From positions 62,001 through 126,000 of the forward strand of contig NZ_FTMY01000007.1 of NCBI RefSeq assembly GCF_900156165.1: 64,000 nt of DNA. The letters run 5' to 3'. Positions 54,828 through 64,000 of the stretch are shown here, piece by piece. The notes beneath the pieces were generated by a model that was given only the letters and a program-made list of their open reading frames with translations, ran no database searches and had not been told where the DNA came from. The stretch's first letter is position 1. Each line of letters begins with the position of its first letter. Source of the DNA: Pseudacidovorax sp. RU35E (GTDB taxonomy: Bacteria; Pseudomonadota; Gammaproteobacteria; Burkholderiales; Burkholderiaceae_C). The translations under genes were made by a program, and so were the position numbers.

Positions 54828-56735
54828 TCAACGCTTGTTGGAGATGTCGTCGGCGATCTTTTGGGAGAACGCCTCAATCGACATGACCCCGAGGTCGACA
54901 TTGCCCCGGGCGCGCACTGCGACGGCACCGGCCTCCCGTTCCTTGTCGCCGACGACGAGGATGTAGGGAAGCTTTTGCAGCGAGTGCTTTCGTATTTTAT
55001 ACGTGATCTTTTCGTTATGCAGATCCAGCTGCACTCTAAACCCTTGATGGCGCAGCGTTTTCGCAACTTCGGCCGCATAGTCGGCCTGTGAATCCGTGAT
55101 GTTGAGCACCGAAACCTGGACCGGGGCAAGCCACGCGGGCATCGCGCCGGCGTGGTGTTCGATCAGCATGCCGATGAAGCGCTCGAGGCTGCCGACGATG
55201 GCACGGTGCAGCATCACGGGGTGGGCGCGACCGCTCGACTCCGTCACGTACTCGGCGCCTAGACGCTCGGCCATGTTGAAGTCCACCTGCATCGTGCCGC
55301 ATTGCCACTGACGGCCGATCGCGTCGCGCAGCGTGTACTCGATCTTGGGGCCATAGAAGGCCCCGTCGCCCGGGGCGATGACGAAGTCCACGCCCGAGCG
55401 ACGCAGCGCTTCCATCAGCGCGCCTTCGGCCTTGTCCCAGAGCTCGTCGGAGCCGATGCGGTGCTCGGGGCGCGTCGCCACCTTGTAGAGGATGTCCGTG
55501 AAACCGAAATCCGCGTACACCTTGAGCAACTGCGACGTGTAGGCCACGCATTCCTCGAGGATGTGGTCCTCCGTGCAGAAGATGTGGCCGTCATCCTGCG
55601 TGAAGCCGCGCACCCGCATGATCCCATGCAGGCCGCCCGAAGGCTCATTGCGGTGGCACTGACCGAACTCACCATAGCGCAGCGGCAGTTCACGGTAGCT
55701 GCGCAGGTCGCTCTTGAAGATGAGCACATGGCCGGGGCAGTTCATCGGCTTGAGCGCATAGTCGCGCTTCTCCGACTCCGTGACGAACATGTTCTCGCGG
55801 TAGTTCTGCCAGTGACCCGTCTTTTCCCACAGGCTCTTGTCGAGGATCTGTGGGCCCTTCACTTCCTGGTAGCCCGTGTCCTTGTAGACCTGGCGCATGT
55901 ACTGCTCCACGGCCTGCCACAGGGCCCAACCCTTGGGATGCCAGAAGACCACGCCGGGTGCGACGTCGTCGATGTGGAACAGGTCGAGTTCCTTGCCCAG
56001 CTTGCGGTGGTCGCGCTTCTCGGCCTCCTCGATGCGCTGGATGTACTGATCGAGCTGCTTCTTGTCGGCCCAGGCCGTGCCGTAGATGCGCTGCAGCTGT
56101 TCGTTCTTGGCATCACCGCGCCAGTAGGCGCCGGCCAGCTTCGTAAGCTTGAAGACCTTCAGGAAGCGCGTGTTGGGCACGTGCGGGCCGCGGCACATGT
56201 CCACATATTCCTGGTGGTAGTACAGGCCCATGGCCTGCTCCTCGGGCATGTCCTCGACCAGGCGCAGCTTGTAGTCTTCACCACGGGACTTGAAGACGTC
56301 GATCACTTCGGCGCGCGGCGTCATCTTCTTGATGACGTCGTAGTCCTGCGCGATCAGCTCCTTCATGCGCTGCTCGATGGCCGCCATGTCGTCCGGCGTG
56401 AAGGGGCGCTCGTACGAGATGTCGTAATAGAAGCCCTCGTCGATCACCGGGCCGATCACCATCTTGGCCGTGGGATAGAGCTGCTTGACCGCATGGCCGA
56501 CCAGGTGGGCGCAGGAGTGGCGGATGATCTCCAGCCCTTCCTCATCCTTGGGCGTGATGATCTGCAGGCGAGCGTCGTGGTCGATGAGGTCGCTGGCGTC
56601 CACCAGCTTGCCGTCCACCTTGCCCGCCACCGTGTTCTTGGCGAGGCCGGGGCCGATGGACTGGGCCACCTCGGCCACCGTCACGGGACCGGGATATTCG
56701 CGGCGGGAGTTGTCGGGGAGCGTGATCTGGATCAT
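54828..56735 (-). CDS. thrS: Threonyl-tRNA synthetase
   Basis: 635 residues from ATG 56735 ([20 protein letters not shown]). TGS domain, editing domain with [16 protein letters not shown] (Zn/editing HxxxH) and CRGPHVPNT, class II catalytic domain ([20 protein letters not shown], motif 2 [14 protein letters not shown]), and a C-terminal anticodon domain ([20 protein letters not shown]). Full length. An intrinsic hairpin in its leader suggests attenuation. Confidence 0.97.
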   Translation of the reverse strand: MIQITLPDNSRREYPGPVTVAEVAQSIGPGLAKNTVAGKVDGKLVDASDLIDHDARLQIITPKDEEGLEIIRHSCAHLVGHAVKQLYPTAKMVIGPVIDEGFYYDISYERPFTPDDMAAIEQRMKELIAQDYDVIKKMTPRAEVIDVFKSRGEDYKLRLVEDMPEEQAMGLYYHQEYVDMCRGPHVPNTRFLKVFKLTKLAGAYWRGDAKNEQLQRIYGTAWADKKQLDQYIQRIEEAEKRDHRKLGKELDLFHIDDVAPGVVFWHPKGWALWQAVEQYMRQVYKDTGYQEVKGPQILDKSLWEKTGHWQNYRENMFVTESEKRDYALKPMNCPGHVLIFKSDLRSYRELPLRYGEFGQCHRNEPSGGLHGIMRVRGFTQDDGHIFCTEDHILEECVAYTSQLLKVYADFGFTDILYKVATRPEHRIGSDELWDKAEGALMEALRRSGVDFVIAPGDGAFYGPKIEYTLRDAIGRQWQCGTMQVDFNMAERLGAEYVTESSGRAHPVMLHRAIVGSLERFIGMLIEHHAGAMPAWLAPVQVSVLNITDSQADYAAEVAKTLRHQGFRVQLDLHNEKITYKIRKHSLQKLPYILVVGDKEREAGAVAVRARGNVDLGVMSIEAFSQKIADDISNKR

Positions 56736-56756
56736 GGAAAACCTCGGAGCGGAAAA

Positions 56757-56784
56757 CAAAAAAGCGCGGGAATGAGCCGCGCTT
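56757..56784 (-). terminator. Terminator-like hairpin in the thrS leader
   Basis: On the minus strand AAGCGCGG, 7-base loop, CCGCGCTT, then TTTTG, ending about 22 bp before the thrS ATG. It could attenuate thrS; no leader ORF was identified. Confidence 0.6.
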
Positions 56785-56960
56785 CGTGCTGAATGAACGG
56801 GCCGGACCTGCCGGCGCTGCGCGGTGCTACCGGCCACTCCCCACGGGAAGCGGACCGAACGTTGCGGTGCCAGTAGTTCGCGGTGTCATAACCAGTTTGC
56901 CTTTCTCGCCCTTGTTGGTGGACAGCCGGTGAGCCGGCGATTGTAGCGACGGCCAACGGA

Positions 56961-56985
56961 AAAGGCCCGGCGATTGCCGGGCCTT
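56961..56985 (-). terminator. Terminator after aceA
   Basis: AAGGCCCGGC, loop, GCCGGGCCTT (56985-56962) followed on the minus strand by TT. Strong 10-bp stem 30 bp after the aceA stop. Confidence 0.85.
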
Positions 56986-57015
56986 GCTCGCGCCAAATGC
57001 GGCGCAATGCGCTGA

Positions 57016-58347
<1,332 letters not shown>

Positions 58348-58431
58348 GGTGGACTCCAAGGTTGCAATGACGGGTCGGAAGGCTGAGCGGCGGTCTTCGC
58401 TGCTTGGCTCTACTGTACGAGCATCTCTTGT

Positions 58432-58452
58432 GTCTTATGTCTTATATAAGAC
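58432..58452. promoter_or_regulatory. Palindromic operator candidate upstream of aceA
   Basis: GTCTTATATAAGAC (58439-58452) is a perfect 14-bp palindrome, preceded by an additional direct half-site GTCTTAT (58432-58438). It lies about 85-105 bp upstream of the aceA start in an AT-rich stretch. Confidence 0.5.
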
Positions 58453-58500
58453 TTTATTAAAGCCAATAATTTCAACAACTTAAGATGATATTTTCGCGAT

Positions 58501-58516
58501 AAGAAACGCGTTTCTT
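58501..58516. promoter_or_regulatory. Second palindromic operator candidate upstream of aceA
   Basis: AAGAAACGCGTTTCTT is a perfect 16-bp palindrome; GAGAAACGC at 58564-58572 repeats a half-site. The rest of the 58348-58691 gap shows no supported gene. Confidence 0.5.
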
Positions 58517-58691
58517 CTTTCTGAAAGGCATGATCCAAACCTGCCGCGCCGAAATTCCACAATGAGAAACGCTTTTTCCCAGCGCGGAAGCGTCGGACAC
58601 GTGACTGGGACTTGGACGGCGTCGTGTGGTGGCCGCCCGCAATGCCGAGCCGTCGGATGGTGCGTCGGGGGCGGGGACAACCGGCTGCCCA

Positions 58692-59141
58692 TCACCTCGC
58701 AACCGTTGCTCCTGCCAGGTGTGCAATCCAATCGCCAGAGGCGATGACAGGTCTGCCTCGGGCGCGTCGTGGATGGATCTCATAGACCAGGCAATCCACA
58801 CTGCCACCGCCCTCCATCACCACGCTCACGTGCCTTCGGCGGTACTCGCCTTCGTCATCGTCCTGGACCTCTTCCAGGGCATCGAGCGCCCGCTCGACCG
58901 CGGGCGCGATCTCGTACACCTCGCCCCACACCCGACCGGGACCGCCCAGGACCACGCCTGGATAGGCGCCCAGGTCATGCAGCGTGCCCGCGATACAGCC
59001 TGCGCCGCGAAAGCAGGGCGCCGGCGGTCCGAAGCGGTGGATGTCGTTGCTGCCGCTACGCCGCAAGGTGCCGTACACGAAGACGGAACGTGGCGGGTCC
59101 GAGGAATGCCGCGGCAGAAGGGCGTTCAATGGCTCAGGCAT
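58692..59141 (-). CDS. Gamma-glutamylcyclotransferase-like protein
   Basis: 149 residues. SVFVYGTLRRSGSNDIHRF holds the YGTLR motif of the GGCT/AIG2 fold, followed by GAYPGVVLGGPGRVWGEVYE and ALDALEEVQDDDEGEYRRR, whose Glu is in the position of the catalytic acid. These enzymes cyclise gamma-glutamyl groups to 5-oxoproline; the true substrate of this branch is unknown. Divergent from the DMT exporter. Confidence 0.8.
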   Translation of the reverse strand: MPEPLNALLPRHSSDPPRSVFVYGTLRRSGSNDIHRFGPPAPCFRGAGCIAGTLHDLGAYPGVVLGGPGRVWGEVYEIAPAVERALDALEEVQDDDEGEYRRRHVSVVMEGGGSVDCLVYEIHPRRARGRPVIASGDWIAHLAGATVAR

Positions 59142-59198
59142 GATGGATCGATCCCGCGCACGCAGACGCGGAACGTGAAGACAAGAAAGACCAGTCTA

Positions 59199-60152
59199 GT
59201 GACGCCGTCCCCCGCGCCCACTTCGCCCCATCGTCTCCTCTCGTATGGCTGCCTGGCGCTCAGCATGACGCTCGTCGGCAGCTATGTGGCCCTGTCCAAG
59301 CCGCTGGCCGCGACCTTTCCGGTACTGCTGCTGGCCTGGCTGCGCTTCGGCATCGCGGCGCTGGCGATGCCGCATTGGCTGCGCAGGCCGGCCGACGAAC
59401 CACCGATGACTGCGCGCACGCGATTCCTGGTGTTCCTGGAATCCTTCCTCGGCAACTTCCTGTTCTCCATCTTCATGCTGTTCGGCGTACGCATGACCAG
59501 CGCCGTCTCGGCAGGCGTGATCATGGCGGCGATCCCTGCGGTGGTGGCCATCGGCAGTTGGCTGTTCCTGCGCGAACGCATCGGCGCACGGGTGGTGGCC
59601 GCCATCGGATGCGCCGCTGCGGGCATCGGCCTGCTGGCGCTGGCCCCGCATCCGGCCCACGCGGACCCGACAGGCCCCACGCCAGCCTGGCCCTGGCTGG
59701 GCAACCTGCTGGTGTTCTGCGCGGTCCTGTGCGAGGCGGCGTATGCGGTGATCGGCAAGTCGCTCACAGGGCGACTGGGACCCCGTCGCATCTCGGCACT
59801 GATCAACCTGTGGGGCTTCGCGCTGAGCACGCCTTTCGGTCTCGCGCTCGCCTGGCACTTCGACTTCTCCGCCGTACCCGGGGGGATGTGGATGCTGCTG
59901 GTGGCCTACGCCCTGGCCGCCAGCATCTGGACCGTGTGGCTCTGGATGACAGGCCTACAGGGAGGCGTGCCCGCATCTCAGGCCGGTGTCTTCACGGTGA
60001 TGCTGCCGGTGGCAGCAGCGCTCGTGGGCGTGTTCGTGCTGGGCGAGTCGCTGTCGACGCTGCAACTGCTTGCTTTTGCTGCAGCACTCGCAGGGGTCGT
60101 GCTGGCCACCTGGCCCTCGCGCAGCGGCCGGCCCGTGCCCGCGCAACGTTGA
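59199..60152 (+). CDS. DMT-superfamily (EamA) exporter
   Basis: 317 residues from GTG 59199 (the frame is open upstream but overlaps the divergent gene). Ten hydrophobic segments in two EamA halves, e.g. GCLALSMTLVGSYVALSKPL, SAGVIMAAIPAVVAIGSWLF, LLVFCAVLCEAAYAVIGKSL and VFTVMLPVAAALVGVFVLGE. Inner-membrane metabolite exporter of unknown substrate. The start codon is the best available but its ribosome site is weak. Confidence 0.8.
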   Translation: MTPSPAPTSPHRLLSYGCLALSMTLVGSYVALSKPLAATFPVLLLAWLRFGIAALAMPHWLRRPADEPPMTARTRFLVFLESFLGNFLFSIFMLFGVRMTSAVSAGVIMAAIPAVVAIGSWLFLRERIGARVVAAIGCAAAGIGLLALAPHPAHADPTGPTPAWPWLGNLLVFCAVLCEAAYAVIGKSLTGRLGPRRISALINLWGFALSTPFGLALAWHFDFSAVPGGMWMLLVAYALAASIWTVWLWMTGLQGGVPASQAGVFTVMLPVAAALVGVFVLGESLSTLQLLAFAAALAGVVLATWPSRSGRPVPAQR

Positions 60153-60314
60153 GCGACGCCGCGCGGTTTGCCCTCTGAAAAAAAGCAACGCGCCCCTCGG
60201 AAAAGCCTTGATCTCCCTTGGAAAGGCGTTTCTTCTCCTTTAGCATCAGCGACACCCAAGAAGACACGCTTTTCATTGGGAAGACTGCATCTCTCCAAAG
60301 ACAAGGACTCAACC

Positions 60315-60719
60315 ATGGCAACTGCAAAGAAAGCACCGGCGAAGGCGCCGGCGAAGAAGGCCGCCGCGCCCGCCAAGAAGGCGGCTCCAGCGAAGAAGGC
60401 AGCGCCGGCCAAGAAGGCTGCCGCACCGGCGAAGAAGGCGCCCGCCGCCAAGAAGGCCCCCGCGGCCAAGCGCACCCCCAACGCCGCCTTCATGAAGGCG
60501 CTCACGCCCAGCCCCGCGCTGGCCGCCGTGGTGGGCAGCACCCCGCTGCCGCGAACCGCCATCGTGAGCAAGCTGTGGGACTACATCAAGAAGAACAACC
60601 TGCAGGACAAGGCCAACAAGCGGATGATCAACGCCGACGCCAAGCTGAAGGAAATCTTTGGCAAGGCACAGGTCTCGATGTTCGAGCTGGCCTCGCTGAT
60701 CGGCGCGCACGTCAAGTAA
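60315..60719 (+). CDS. SWIB/MDM2-domain protein with histone-H1-like Lys/Ala tail
   Basis: 134 residues from ATG 60315. Residues 1-55 are tandem AAPAKK-type repeats, like the C-terminal tails of H1 and bacterial histone-like proteins. Residues about 60-134 form a SWIB domain: PSPALAAVVGSTPLPRTAIV, SKLWDYIKKNNLQDKANKRM, KLKEIFGKAQVSMFELASLI. Known from chlamydiae and some Burkholderiales; likely nucleoid-associated. Frame starts before 60315 are not credible. Confidence 0.85.
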   Translation: MATAKKAPAKAPAKKAAAPAKKAAPAKKAAPAKKAAAPAKKAPAAKKAPAAKRTPNAAFMKALTPSPALAAVVGSTPLPRTAIVSKLWDYIKKNNLQDKANKRMINADAKLKEIFGKAQVSMFELASLIGAHVK

Positions 60720-60738
60720 GACGCGCCACCCGCCAGCC

Positions 60739-60767
60739 AAAAGGGACGTGCGATGCACGTCCCTTTT
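60739..60767 (+). terminator. Terminator after the SWIB gene
   Basis: AAAAGGGACGTGC, loop GAT, GCACGTCCCTTTT: 13-bp perfect stem ending in a T run. Could act in both directions with the converging gene at 60833. Confidence 0.9.
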
Positions 60768-60832
60768 CATTTGCACGGCGGTTTTGAGAGCCGGCGAGAC
60801 TGGCAGACCGAAGGCCAGCCGCGCACAGCGCA

Positions 60833-62539
60833 TCAGCCTGCGGCGGCATCCTTGCCGATGGCGGCTTCGCGGATCGCACCCAGCGTCGTCCGCGTGGTGA
60901 TCACCTCCGGGTCGAGCGGGATCTCGATCAGCGTGCCCGTCGGCGCTTCCAGCGCGCGCAGCAGCGCCGCCTCGAAATCCTCCGTGCAAGTGACCCGCTC
61001 CGCCGCATAGCCATAGGCCCGCGCGAGCGCGCAGAAATCCGGGTTGCCCAAGGCCGTGCCGCTGATGCGCGTCGGGTACTCGCGCTCCTGGTGCATGCGG
61101 ATGGTGCCGAACATGCCGTTGTTGAGCAGCACGACGATGCTGCGCCCCCCGTGCTGCATGGCCGTGGCCAGCTCCTGGCCGTTCATCAGGAAGTCGCCAT
61201 CGCCCGCCACCGTGAAGGCCACCCGGCCCGACACGATGCTGGCCGCGATGGCCGCTGGCACGCCGTAGCCCATGGCGCCACTGGTGGGCGCCAACTGCGT
61301 CTTGAAGCCCTTGGCCAGACCGTGATGGCGGAAGAAGCGATGCATCCAGCTGGCGAAGTTGCCGGCGCCATTGGTCACCACGGCGTCGGCCGGCAGGTGC
61401 TTCTGCACGATGTTGACGACGGCCGCCATGTCGACCGGCCCCGGCAGCGACTGCGGCACCAGATTGGCCTCGTAGCTGGCGTGCAACTGCTGCGCCCAGG
61501 CGCTCCAGGGCACCTCGGGCGGCGCGGTCAGAACTTCCAGCGATCGGGCCGCCGCGTTCATGGTCGTGTTGAAGGCGAGATCGGCTTGATAGACGCGGTT
61601 CAGTTCCTCGGCGCTGGCATGGAAATGCACCAGCCTCTGCCGACTGCGCGGCGCCTCCAGGAGGGTGTAGCCGCCGGTCGTCATCTCACCCAGGCGCGGG
61701 CCGATGGCGATGACCAGATCGCTCTCGCGCACATGGGCCGCCAGTCGTGGATTGATGGCGATGCCCACGTCGCCGGCATAGAGCGGATGGTGGTTGTCGA
61801 AGGTGTCCTGGAAGCGGAAGGCATTGGCCACCGGCAACTGCCAGTTCTCGGCGAAACGCTGCAGGGCCTGCGCGGCCTGAGGCGTCCAACCGCCCCCGCC
61901 CGCGACCACGATGGGGCGCTCGGCCGCGAGCAGCATGGTGCGCAGGGTACGAAGGCCGCCAGGGTCGGCCCAGGCCTGGGGCGGCTCGACGCGTGGAAGC
62001 GGCTGGGTCGCGGTCGGTGCGCGCAGCATGTCCTCGGGCAACACCAGCACCACCGGACCCGGCCGGCCGCTCATGGCCGTCGCGAAGGCGCGGGCCACGT
62101 ATTCGGGGAGCCGGTCGGCATCGTCCACACGCTCGACCCGTTTGGCGAAGCCCTTGGTGCTCGGGCCAAAGAAGCTGGCGAAGTCCACTTCCTGGAAGGC
62201 TTCGCGGTCGCGGAAGTCGCTGCCCACGTCGCCGACCAGCAGCACCATCGGCGTCGAATCCTGGAAGGCGGTGTGCACGCCGATGGACGCATTGGTGGCG
62301 CCCGGACCGCGGGTGACGAAGCACACGCCCGGTCGTCCGCTCAGCTTGCCGTGCGCTTCGGCCATGAAGGCCGCGCCCCCTTCCTGCCGACAGGCCACGA
62401 AGCGGATCTGCGCCCCGTGGTCATGGAAGCCGTCGAGTGCCGCCAGGAAACTTTCACCCGGCACGCCGAACACGTGGGAGACGCCTTGGGCGACGAGACA
62501 TTCGACCAGCAGATGGCCGGCAGGACGAGAAGCGGTCAT
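60833..62539 (-). CDS. Acetolactate-synthase-like TPP enzyme
   Basis: 568 residues. The N-terminal PYR domain has VFGVPGESFLAALDG and VACRQEGGAAFMAEA with the catalytic Glu; the C-terminal PP domain has TVAGDGDFLMNGQELATAMQ and VLLNNGMFGTIRMHQE, the TPP/Mg motif. Such genes outside ilv operons are often annotated as acetolactate synthase large-subunit-like or other 2-oxoacid-condensing or decarboxylating enzymes. No small regulatory subunit lies nearby. Divergent from a TetR regulator that probably controls it. Confidence 0.8.
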   Translation of the reverse strand: MTASRPAGHLLVECLVAQGVSHVFGVPGESFLAALDGFHDHGAQIRFVACRQEGGAAFMAEAHGKLSGRPGVCFVTRGPGATNASIGVHTAFQDSTPMVLLVGDVGSDFRDREAFQEVDFASFFGPSTKGFAKRVERVDDADRLPEYVARAFATAMSGRPGPVVLVLPEDMLRAPTATQPLPRVEPPQAWADPGGLRTLRTMLLAAERPIVVAGGGGWTPQAAQALQRFAENWQLPVANAFRFQDTFDNHHPLYAGDVGIAINPRLAAHVRESDLVIAIGPRLGEMTTGGYTLLEAPRSRQRLVHFHASAEELNRVYQADLAFNTTMNAAARSLEVLTAPPEVPWSAWAQQLHASYEANLVPQSLPGPVDMAAVVNIVQKHLPADAVVTNGAGNFASWMHRFFRHHGLAKGFKTQLAPTSGAMGYGVPAAIAASIVSGRVAFTVAGDGDFLMNGQELATAMQHGGRSIVVLLNNGMFGTIRMHQEREYPTRISGTALGNPDFCALARAYGYAAERVTCTEDFEAALLRALEAPTGTLIEIPLDPEVITTRTTLGAIREAAIGKDAAAG

Positions 62540-62617
62540 GAGGTGAAGGAGGCGCGCACGCCGATAGCCACGAAAAGTTGGGCGATTATCGGGAGCCCGC
62601 GTTGCGGACGACTCTAG

Positions 62618-62633
62618 TTAACCATATAGTGAA
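62618..62633. promoter_or_regulatory. TetR operator candidate
   Basis: TTAACCATATAGTGAA is an imperfect 16-bp palindrome (6 of 8 pairs) in the 101-bp divergent region, 7 bp before the TetR start. Confidence 0.5.
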
Positions 62634-62640
62634 TTGAACG

Positions 62641-63285
62641 ATGCGCGACGATACCCCCCTCCCTGAAGCGCGCCCACGCGATGCCGACCGATCCCAGGCC
62701 GCCATCCTGCTGGCCGCGCGCGAGGAGTTCGCCAGCCACGGCCTCGCCGGCGCGCGGATGGACCGCATCGCCGAGCGCGCCGACGTCAACAAGCGCCTCA
62801 TCTACTACTACTTCGGCAGCAAGGACGACCTGTTCCTTGCCGTGCTCGAGGGGGTGTATGCCGACATCCGCACTGCCGAGCAGCAATTGCACCTGGACGC
62901 GGTCGAGCCCGTGGAAGCCGTTCGCCGCCTGGTCTCCTTCACTTGGCACTACTACCTGGAACACCCGGAGTTCATCACGCTGCTCAACAGCGAGAACCTC
63001 CACCGCGCCGAGCACCTGCGGCGCTCCGAGCGCATCCAGGAGATGAATTCGCCGCTGGTGCAGCTGCTCGACGGCGTACTCGAGCGAGGCCGGCGCGAAG
63101 GCGTGTTCCGCGCCGGGGTCGATCCGATCCAGCTCTACATCTCGATCGCTTCGCTGTGCTACTTCTATCTGTCGAACAACCACACGCTTTCCGCCATCTT
63201 CGGGCGTGACCTGCGCGCACCGAAGGCCATGGCGCAGCGGCTGTCGCACATGACCGAACTGGTGCTGGGTTACCTGCTGCACTGA
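62641..63285 (+). CDS. TetR/AcrR-family regulator
   Basis: 214 residues. HTH: AAILLAAREEFASHGLAGAR, MDRIAERADVNKRLIYYYFG, the standard TetR N-terminus. The C-terminal ligand domain (VEPVEAVRRLVSFTWHYYLE, DPIQLYISIASLCYFYLSNN) resembles RutR/nicotinate-type TetR_C domains. Probably represses itself and the divergent TPP enzyme gene. Confidence 0.88.
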   Translation: MRDDTPLPEARPRDADRSQAAILLAAREEFASHGLAGARMDRIAERADVNKRLIYYYFGSKDDLFLAVLEGVYADIRTAEQQLHLDAVEPVEAVRRLVSFTWHYYLEHPEFITLLNSENLHRAEHLRRSERIQEMNSPLVQLLDGVLERGRREGVFRAGVDPIQLYISIASLCYFYLSNNHTLSAIFGRDLRAPKAMAQRLSHMTELVLGYLLH

Positions 63286-63461
63286 TTGATCGCGCGAGCG
63301 CCAGGCGGCGCGCGCAGCCCCTTCGGACACCGCGCTGCGGGGGTCGCTCATCCGGGATTCCACCAAGACCTCATCGGCCGCGCTGCGTTGACGTGCAAGC
63401 GGTCAGCGCACAGAATCGCCTGCAATTCACCGATTGGTGAATAAAAACAGGAGACATCGAC

Positions 63462-64000
63462 ATGCGTCCTTTCACCCGCACCGCCGCAGCAGCCCTTTTC
63501 GCCCTGTCTGCGGCGACCCTCCCCGCACTCGCCGACACGGCCTACCCCAGCAAGCCGATCCGCGTGATCGTGCCCTTCGCTGCCGGCAGCACCACCGACA
63601 TCATTGCCCGCGCCATCACCGACAAGATGAGCCAGAGCATGGGCCAGCAGCTGGTGATCGAGAACCGCGGCGGCGCGAGCGGCACCATCGGGCAGGCGGC
63701 AGTGGCCTCCGCCGCGCCGGACGGCTATACGGTGATGATCCATTCGTCCTCGCACACGGTCAGCCCGTCCACCTTTGCCAAGCTGCCCTTCGACACGGTG
63801 CGCGACTTCGCGGGCGTGACGCCGATCTCCTCCCTGTCGAACGCGCTGGTCGTGTCGCCGCAGAAGGGCTATCGCACGCTGAACGATCTGCTGGCAGCGG
63901 CACGCGCCCAGCCCGGAAAGCTCAACTTCGCTTCGGCGGGCCAGGGCAGTGCCACGCATCTCAATGCCGAGAAGTTCAAACTGGCCGCCCGCATCGATGC
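63462..64000 (+). CDS. Bug-family (TctC-like) periplasmic solute receptor, 5' part
   Basis: The frame is open to the window end (179 codons). Signal peptide MRPFTRTAAAALFALSAATL with ALA-D cleavage, then YPSKPIRVIVPFAAGSTTDI and GGASGTIGQAAVASAAPDGY, the invariant Bug opening. These receptors, hugely expanded in Burkholderiales, bind carboxylates in the periplasm. AGGAGA precedes the ATG. Gap 63286-63461 shows no gene. Confidence 0.9.
   Translation, partial: MRPFTRTAAAALFALSAATLPALADTAYPSKPIRVIVPFAAGSTTDIIARAITDKMSQSMGQQLVIENRGGASGTIGQAAVASAAPDGYTVMIHSSSHTVSPSTFAKLPFDTVRDFAGVTPISSLSNALVVSPQKGYRTLNDLLAAARAQPGKLNFASAGQGSATHLNAEKFKLAARID

Overview
The window is chromosomal DNA of a high-GC betaproteobacterium of the order Burkholderiales, most likely a Comamonadaceae member (Variovorax/Acidovorax-like). 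The evidence is the gene order infC-rpmI-rplT-pheS-pheT-ihfA-merR-tRNA-Pro, a Bug-family solute receptor, an Anbu-type proteasome-like hydrolase next to mutS, and a lysine/alanine-rich SWIB protein. The genus is an inference from gene content.

About 42.3 kb of the 64 kb (about 733-43071) is one apparently complete siphovirus-type prophage. It is inserted into the 5' end of mutS. The native first codons of mutS (643-732) are stranded at the left end, 42 kb from the rest of the gene. At the right end the phage supplies a similar but not identical N-terminal coding segment (42991-43071) that restores an open mutS frame. The core shared by both junctions is ATGATGGCG.

Prophage layout. (i) Left end: a small + strand gene behind a LexA-box-like site. 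(ii) 1302-23061, all leftward: late genes, in transcription order HNH, terminase, portal, ClpP-like protease, HK97-fold capsid, connectors, tail tube, tail chaperones with a -1 slippery heptamer, tape measure, tail tip, an SGNH-esterase tail spike, a lectin-like protein, membrane proteins/holin, lysozyme and spanins. (iii) 23318-28968, leftward early genes: Cro-like repressor, regulators, a primase-helicase and a Q-like antiterminator followed by an intrinsic terminator. (iv) 28975-30600: a lambda-like switch with cI, two triplets of 13-bp operators, and a repressor-linked pair encoding a proline-rich microprotein and a two-TM protein. (v) 30637-40639, rightward early operon: a second VapE-type helicase, a two-target diversity-generating retroelement (targets, Avd, template repeat, reverse transcriptase), an SSB-like protein, a dNMP kinase, a ParB-like protein and an AlpA-type excisionase. 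(vi) A visibly AT-richer DUF5677-like gene and the tyrosine integrase.

Host flanks. Left: the end of a PoxB-type TPP enzyme. Right: mutS, Anbu, an alpha/beta hydrolase, uppP, tRNA-Pro(GGG), a MerR regulator, ihfA, pheT, pheS, rplT, rpmI, infC (apparent ATC start), thrS, aceA, a gamma-glutamylcyclotransferase-like gene, a DMT exporter, the SWIB protein, an acetolactate-synthase-like gene divergent from a TetR regulator, and the start of a Bug receptor.

Most notable are the phage-rebuilt mutS, which makes mismatch repair potentially dependent on prophage state, the two-target retroelement in an early operon, and the symmetric cI/Cro control region with possible leaderless transcripts for both repressors.
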